Shown: in pieces, positions 61,158 through 64,000 of the stretch
Numbering within the stretch: the first letter of the stretch is position 1
Layout: each line of letters starts with the position of its first letter
Source: Lentihominibacter butyricus
Lineage (GTDB): Bacteria; Bacillota; Clostridia; Peptostreptococcales; Anaerovoracaceae
Length of the DNA: 64,000 nucleotides
Assembly: GCF_025567305.1 (NCBI RefSeq)
Contig: NZ_JAOQJP010000010.1
Location: forward strand, 62,001-126,000
Direction of reading: 5' to 3'
The notes under the pieces: model-generated
Told to the model about the DNA's origin: nothing
What the model saw: the letters and a program-made list of their open reading frames with translations, nothing else
Databases searched by the model: none
Position numbers and translations under genes: made by a program

Positions 61158-62486
61158 ATGAATCTTTTAGATCAGATAAAAGATGCCGGAATCATTGGTG
61201 CGGGTGGAGCAGGTTTTCCTACCCATGCAAAACTCACATCAGAGGCAGAATACATACTGATGAACGGAGCGGAATGTGAACCGCTGCTGCGTGTTGACCA
61301 GCAGCTGATGGCAATTTACCCGGATGAGATCATCAGGGGTTTTGCAGAAGCCGGAAGACTGGTAAGCGCGAAAAAAGCGATCATCGGTATCAAGAGTAAA
61401 CATGGAGAAGTCATCGAACTTCTTAAAGAACGGATCAAAACTCTTCAGCTGGATGGATACGTGGAGATAGGAGAACTTCCTGACATATATCCTGCAGGTG
61501 ACGAGCAGGTGCTGGTATACCAGCTGACCGGAAGAGTCGTTCCGGAAACAGGGATCCCGATCATGGTAGGATGTGTTGTAGTCAACTCGGAGACAGCACT
61601 TAATATCTACAAGGCTTCCCGGGGGATTCCGGTAACGGAGAAGTACATCACTGTAACAGGCGATGTACCGAACCGGGTGACGGTAAAGGTCCCTGTCGGA
61701 ACACCGGTCATAGATGTGCTGAAACTTTCGGGGATCGAAGATTTCACCGACTATGCAGTTATCGACGGCGGTCCTATGATGGGACCTGTGATGACTGATA
61801 TCGGCGGATTCATCACGAAGAAGAACAAAGGCTTCGTGATCCTGAAGAAAAGCCATTTCCTGATCCGTAGGAAATCGGTCACGATGGAACAGGCGAGAAG
61901 AGTCAACAAAGCGACTTGCGAACAGTGCCGGATGTGCACAGACATGTGTCCGCGCTATCTTCTGGGACACAACATGCAGCCGCATAAGATGATGAGAGTT
62001 CTCAACTATAAGATCGATGACCTGGAAGGACAGAAAACTGCACAGCTCTGCTGTCAGTGCAATATGTGCGAACTTTTCGCCTGTCCGGCAGGTCTCCATC
62101 CTAAGATGGCGAACCTGTACTTTAAAGAAAAACTGGCAGAACAGAAGATCAAATACAAGCCGGAAAAGACGGAGTTCGAACCGCGTCCGATTCGTCCGTA
62201 CCGTCTGGTTCCGAGCAAGCGGCTGATCGCAAGGATGGGACTTCGTGATTTCGATCTCCCGGCGCCGATGACGGACGTGGAGTTCTCACCGGCAGTGATC
62301 CGCATTTCCACAAGACAGCATGTGGGCGCACCGGCCGCTCCGGCAGTAAGTGTCGGGCAGCAGGTGCAGGCCGGACAGATGATCGGGCAGATACCGGAAG
62401 GCAGCCTTGGAGCTGCGATCCATACGAGTATCAGCGGCACGGTCAGCGAAGTAACGGCAGACTATATTGAGATAAGGAGGAATTAA
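61158..62486 (+). CDS. PduS/RnfC-like flavin and Fe-S electron-transfer protein
   Basis: The 442-residue protein resembles PduS, which passes electrons through the microcompartment shell and, in Pdu systems, reduces cob(III)alamin. It starts with the RnfC/NuoF-type nucleotide/FMN region GIIGAGGAGFPTHAKL. Two 4Fe-4S motifs follow, CEQCRMCTDMCP and CCQCNMCELFACP. A C-terminal biotinyl-lipoyl-like fold carries VSVGQQVQAGQMIGQIPEG. The ATG at 61158 is preferred (gaggt seven bases ahead). It is followed by a PduT-like shell protein with a cluster-ligating Cys, its expected partner. With no B12 enzyme here, NADH recycling is the likelier role. Confidence 0.9.
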   Translation: MNLLDQIKDAGIIGAGGAGFPTHAKLTSEAEYILMNGAECEPLLRVDQQLMAIYPDEIIRGFAEAGRLVSAKKAIIGIKSKHGEVIELLKERIKTLQLDGYVEIGELPDIYPAGDEQVLVYQLTGRVVPETGIPIMVGCVVVNSETALNIYKASRGIPVTEKYITVTGDVPNRVTVKVPVGTPVIDVLKLSGIEDFTDYAVIDGGPMMGPVMTDIGGFITKKNKGFVILKKSHFLIRRKSVTMEQARRVNKATCEQCRMCTDMCPRYLLGHNMQPHKMMRVLNYKIDDLEGQKTAQLCCQCNMCELFACPAGLHPKMANLYFKEKLAEQKIKYKPEKTEFEPRPIRPYRLVPSKRLIARMGLRDFDLPAPMTDVEFSPAVIRISTRQHVGAPAAPAVSVGQQVQAGQMIGQIPEGSLGAAIHTSISGTVSEVTADYIEIRRN

Positions 62487-62487
62487 G

Positions 62488-63036
62488 ATGCAAAGAGCAA
62501 TAGGAATGGTTGAATTCAACAGCATCGCCAGAGGCATTTACGCTGCTGACCAGATGGTCAAGATTTCTGAAGTGGAGATCGTAACGGCAGCATCTGCATG
62601 CCCGGGCAAGTACATCGCCATCGTTCACGGTGATGTGGCAGCCGTTGAAGATTCTGTCCGCATCGGTGAACGGATGGCGGAGGAGTTCTTTGTAGATTCC
62701 ATCGTAATTCCTAATGTAGATCCCGGAGTGTTCCCGGCGATCACAGGAGCAACGATGCCGGACCGCATACAGGCGATCGGGATCATGGAATCTTTCTCCC
62801 TGGCAACAATGATCATCTGTGCAGATCAGATTTTAAAAGCAGCAGAGCTGCAGGCGATCGAACTTCGTCTTGGTAACGGACTGGGCGGCAAGGCATACTT
62901 CACCTATACCGGTGATGTGGCAGCAGTCAGGGCCGGAACTGATGCAGGCGAAGCCATCGCACAGGAGAAGGGTCTTCTGGTAAATTCGGAAGTCATCCCT
63001 TCGCCGTCAGAACTGTTAGTACCATCCCTTCTGTAG
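62488..63036 (+). CDS. PduT-like Fe-S trimeric shell protein
   Basis: The 182-residue protein has two BMC domains (IGMVEFNSIARGIYAADQM and IGIMESFSLATMIICADQI). Cys38 lies in TAASACPGK at the pore loop of the first domain, the same residue number that binds the central 4Fe-4S cluster of the PduT trimer. It should conduct electrons across the shell. A Shine-Dalgarno site (aaggagga) overlaps the end of the pduS-like gene one base upstream. PduS and PduT are known to interact. Confidence 0.92.
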   Translation: MQRAIGMVEFNSIARGIYAADQMVKISEVEIVTAASACPGKYIAIVHGDVAAVEDSVRIGERMAEEFFVDSIVIPNVDPGVFPAITGATMPDRIQAIGIMESFSLATMIICADQILKAAELQAIELRLGNGLGGKAYFTYTGDVAAVRAGTDAGEAIAQEKGLLVNSEVIPSPSELLVPSLL

Positions 63037-63103
63037 GATGTGTATTATCATAGATAATAATTTATTACTTGAAGCAGTGCGATAGATGAAAGGATGTGGA
63101 CAC

Positions 63104-63781
63104 ATGAAACGACTGATTTGTGCAAAGGAAGTTGAAGCTTGTGCACAGCAGGGTCATAAAGTAATGTACATCGACGCAGACACGCTTATTACGCCATCCG
63201 CAAAGGATGCTGCAGCGGTAGCTGATATCGAATTCAAGATCGGCGAACCGCAGGCAGGATGCTGCAGCGCACAGCCGTGTGAAGCAGCACCGGCTACGGC
63301 ACAGGATGCACACGCATGCGCTCCGGCAGCAGATGGAATCGACAGCGAGCTGATCTACAAGGCGCTCAAGACGCTGATGGATAAAGGCATGCTGGGAAGC
63401 GTAATGAGTTCCATCGGTCAGGACGTTCCTTATGTATCCGAAAGTGACGGAAACGGGTTTGTAAAGCTGGTTCGCAGCAATACAGCCAAGTGGGAACCGC
63501 TGGATACAGGAAATCCTGCAGACAAAGTATTTTACAATGAACTGATCGGTGCAGATGATGGATCGGCAATGAATGCCGGATTCATGACGATTGAAAACTG
63601 CAGCTTCCCTTGGGATGTTGCTTGTCAGGAAATCTATTACGTCGTAGACGGTACGTTAACGGTGGAAAAGGACGGTAGGATCTTTACCGGAAATCCGGGA
63701 GACTGCCTGTTCTTCCAGAATGGTGCCAAGCTTGCCTTTGGTTCACCGGACAAGGTAACTGTATTTTATGCAACTCACTAA
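63104..63781 (+). CDS. EutQ-like cupin protein
   Basis: The roughly 225-residue protein has an N-terminal segment with cysteines (KRLICAKEVEACAQ), an Ala/Cys/Gln-rich linker, and a C-terminal cupin domain. The cupin includes FPWDVACQEIYYVVDGTLTVEKDG and GNPGDCLFFQNG. EutQ proteins in ethanolamine loci have been reported with acetate-kinase-like activity and a scaffolding role. The linker probably tethers the cupin to other compartment components. The ATG at 63104 is preferred over 63086. Confidence 0.87.
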   Translation: MKRLICAKEVEACAQQGHKVMYIDADTLITPSAKDAAAVADIEFKIGEPQAGCCSAQPCEAAPATAQDAHACAPAADGIDSELIYKALKTLMDKGMLGSVMSSIGQDVPYVSESDGNGFVKLVRSNTAKWEPLDTGNPADKVFYNELIGADDGSAMNAGFMTIENCSFPWDVACQEIYYVVDGTLTVEKDGRIFTGNPGDCLFFQNGAKLAFGSPDKVTVFYATH

Positions 63782-63803
63782 TCACGAATAAGGAGGTCAG
63801 CTA

Positions 63804-64000
63804 ATGGAAGCATTAGGTATGATAGAAACATATGGACTGGTTCCTGCTATCGAAGCAGCTGATGCCATGCTGAAAGCGGCAGAAGTAAAACTTCTGGAAA
63901 GAACTTTCGTCAAGGGCGGCCTGGTTACTGTTACAGTAACAGGCGACGTAGCAGCCGTAAAGGCATCCGTTGATGCCGGTGCTGCCGCAGCAGCAAGACT
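63804..64000 (+). CDS. BMC-H hexameric shell protein (partial, runs off the window)
   Basis: The visible 65 codons begin MEALGMIETYGLVPAIEAAD and include VTVTVTGDVAAVKASVDAGA, the standard single BMC domain. A strong ribosome-binding site (aaggaggtc) lies ahead. Very high similarity to the first domain of the tandem protein at 52422 is visible by eye. The operon therefore continues to the right, where alcohol dehydrogenase, phosphotransacylase and further shell genes would be expected. Confidence 0.93.
   Translation, partial: MEALGMIETYGLVPAIEAADAMLKAAEVKLLERTFVKGGLVTVTVTGDVAAVKASVDAGAAAAAR

Overview
The window looks like a chromosomal segment of an anaerobic, endospore-forming clostridium. 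Sporulation genes (gpr, spoIIP, spoIVB with a bofC-like partner, spo0A) lie beside a 4-hydroxybutyryl-CoA fermentation module and a choline-degrading microcompartment locus. The 4-hydroxybutyrate proteins resemble those of the 'Clostridium aminobutyricum'/Anaerovorax type, so Anaerovoracaceae or a relative is a reasonable guess. That placement is inferred, not tested.

From 1 to 7.2 kb, plus-strand core genes run gpr, spoIIP, a 45-residue membrane peptide, lepA, hemW, glpK and a thiT-type thiamine transporter, converging on thiamine pyrophosphokinase. From 7.8 to 12.8 kb there is a NifU-like scaffold gene and a 4-hydroxybutyrate cluster: abfD dehydratase, an unknown Cys-motif protein, abfT CoA-transferase and 4-hydroxybutyrate dehydrogenase. 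From 13 to 16.3 kb lie a DUF975 membrane protein, an acidic-tailed membrane protein and a PRK06851-type ATPase. From 16.3 to 21.8 kb a long leader or non-coding RNA with a sigma-54-like promoter precedes an amino-acid permease, a sensor kinase and an NtrC-type activator. From 22 to 39.3 kb are bofC-like/spoIVB/spo0A, brnQ, a thioesterase, a 2-hydroxyacid dehydrogenase, an acetyltransferase, a Cys-rich protein, an M16 protease with dut, a degenerate catalase in two overlapping frames, dgt, dnaG, rpoD, trmK, a Nif3 gene, rnpB and tRNA-Leu.

Immediately after tRNA-Leu the content becomes accessory (39.3-64 kb). A pair of SMR exporters diverges from a secreted PHP-domain metallohydrolase. Then come broken transporter and LysR remnants, a flavodiiron-flavin reductase-rubredoxin fusion, an FMN reductase, a TPR/DUF4037/DUF4125 trio and a MerR activator. 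The rest is a B12-independent choline (cut) microcompartment operon that runs off the right end: transporter, shell proteins, an aldehyde-dehydrogenase homologue lacking its usual Cys, CutC, CutD, EutS/EutP/EutT-like/EutJ/EutN/PduS/PduT/EutQ-like proteins. In CutC every choline-pocket residue I checked is present, with a constant offset of 21 from the Desulfovibrio enzyme.

The most useful new observation is that the promoters of the cut operon (50655-50686) and of the PHP-domain surface protein (40351-40381) share an unusual long-spacer core: GACATTCC, then 7-8 nt, then GTATAG-N-CTA-N-AAT. This is typical of MerR-family activation and ties the surface hydrolase and the microcompartment into one predicted regulon of the adjacent MerR protein. 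Other points of interest are the 16.5-17.0 kb RNA, the ALDH with Ser in place of Cys, the catalase-like protein without its distal His and Asn, and the uncharacterised TPR-DUF4037-DUF4125 module.
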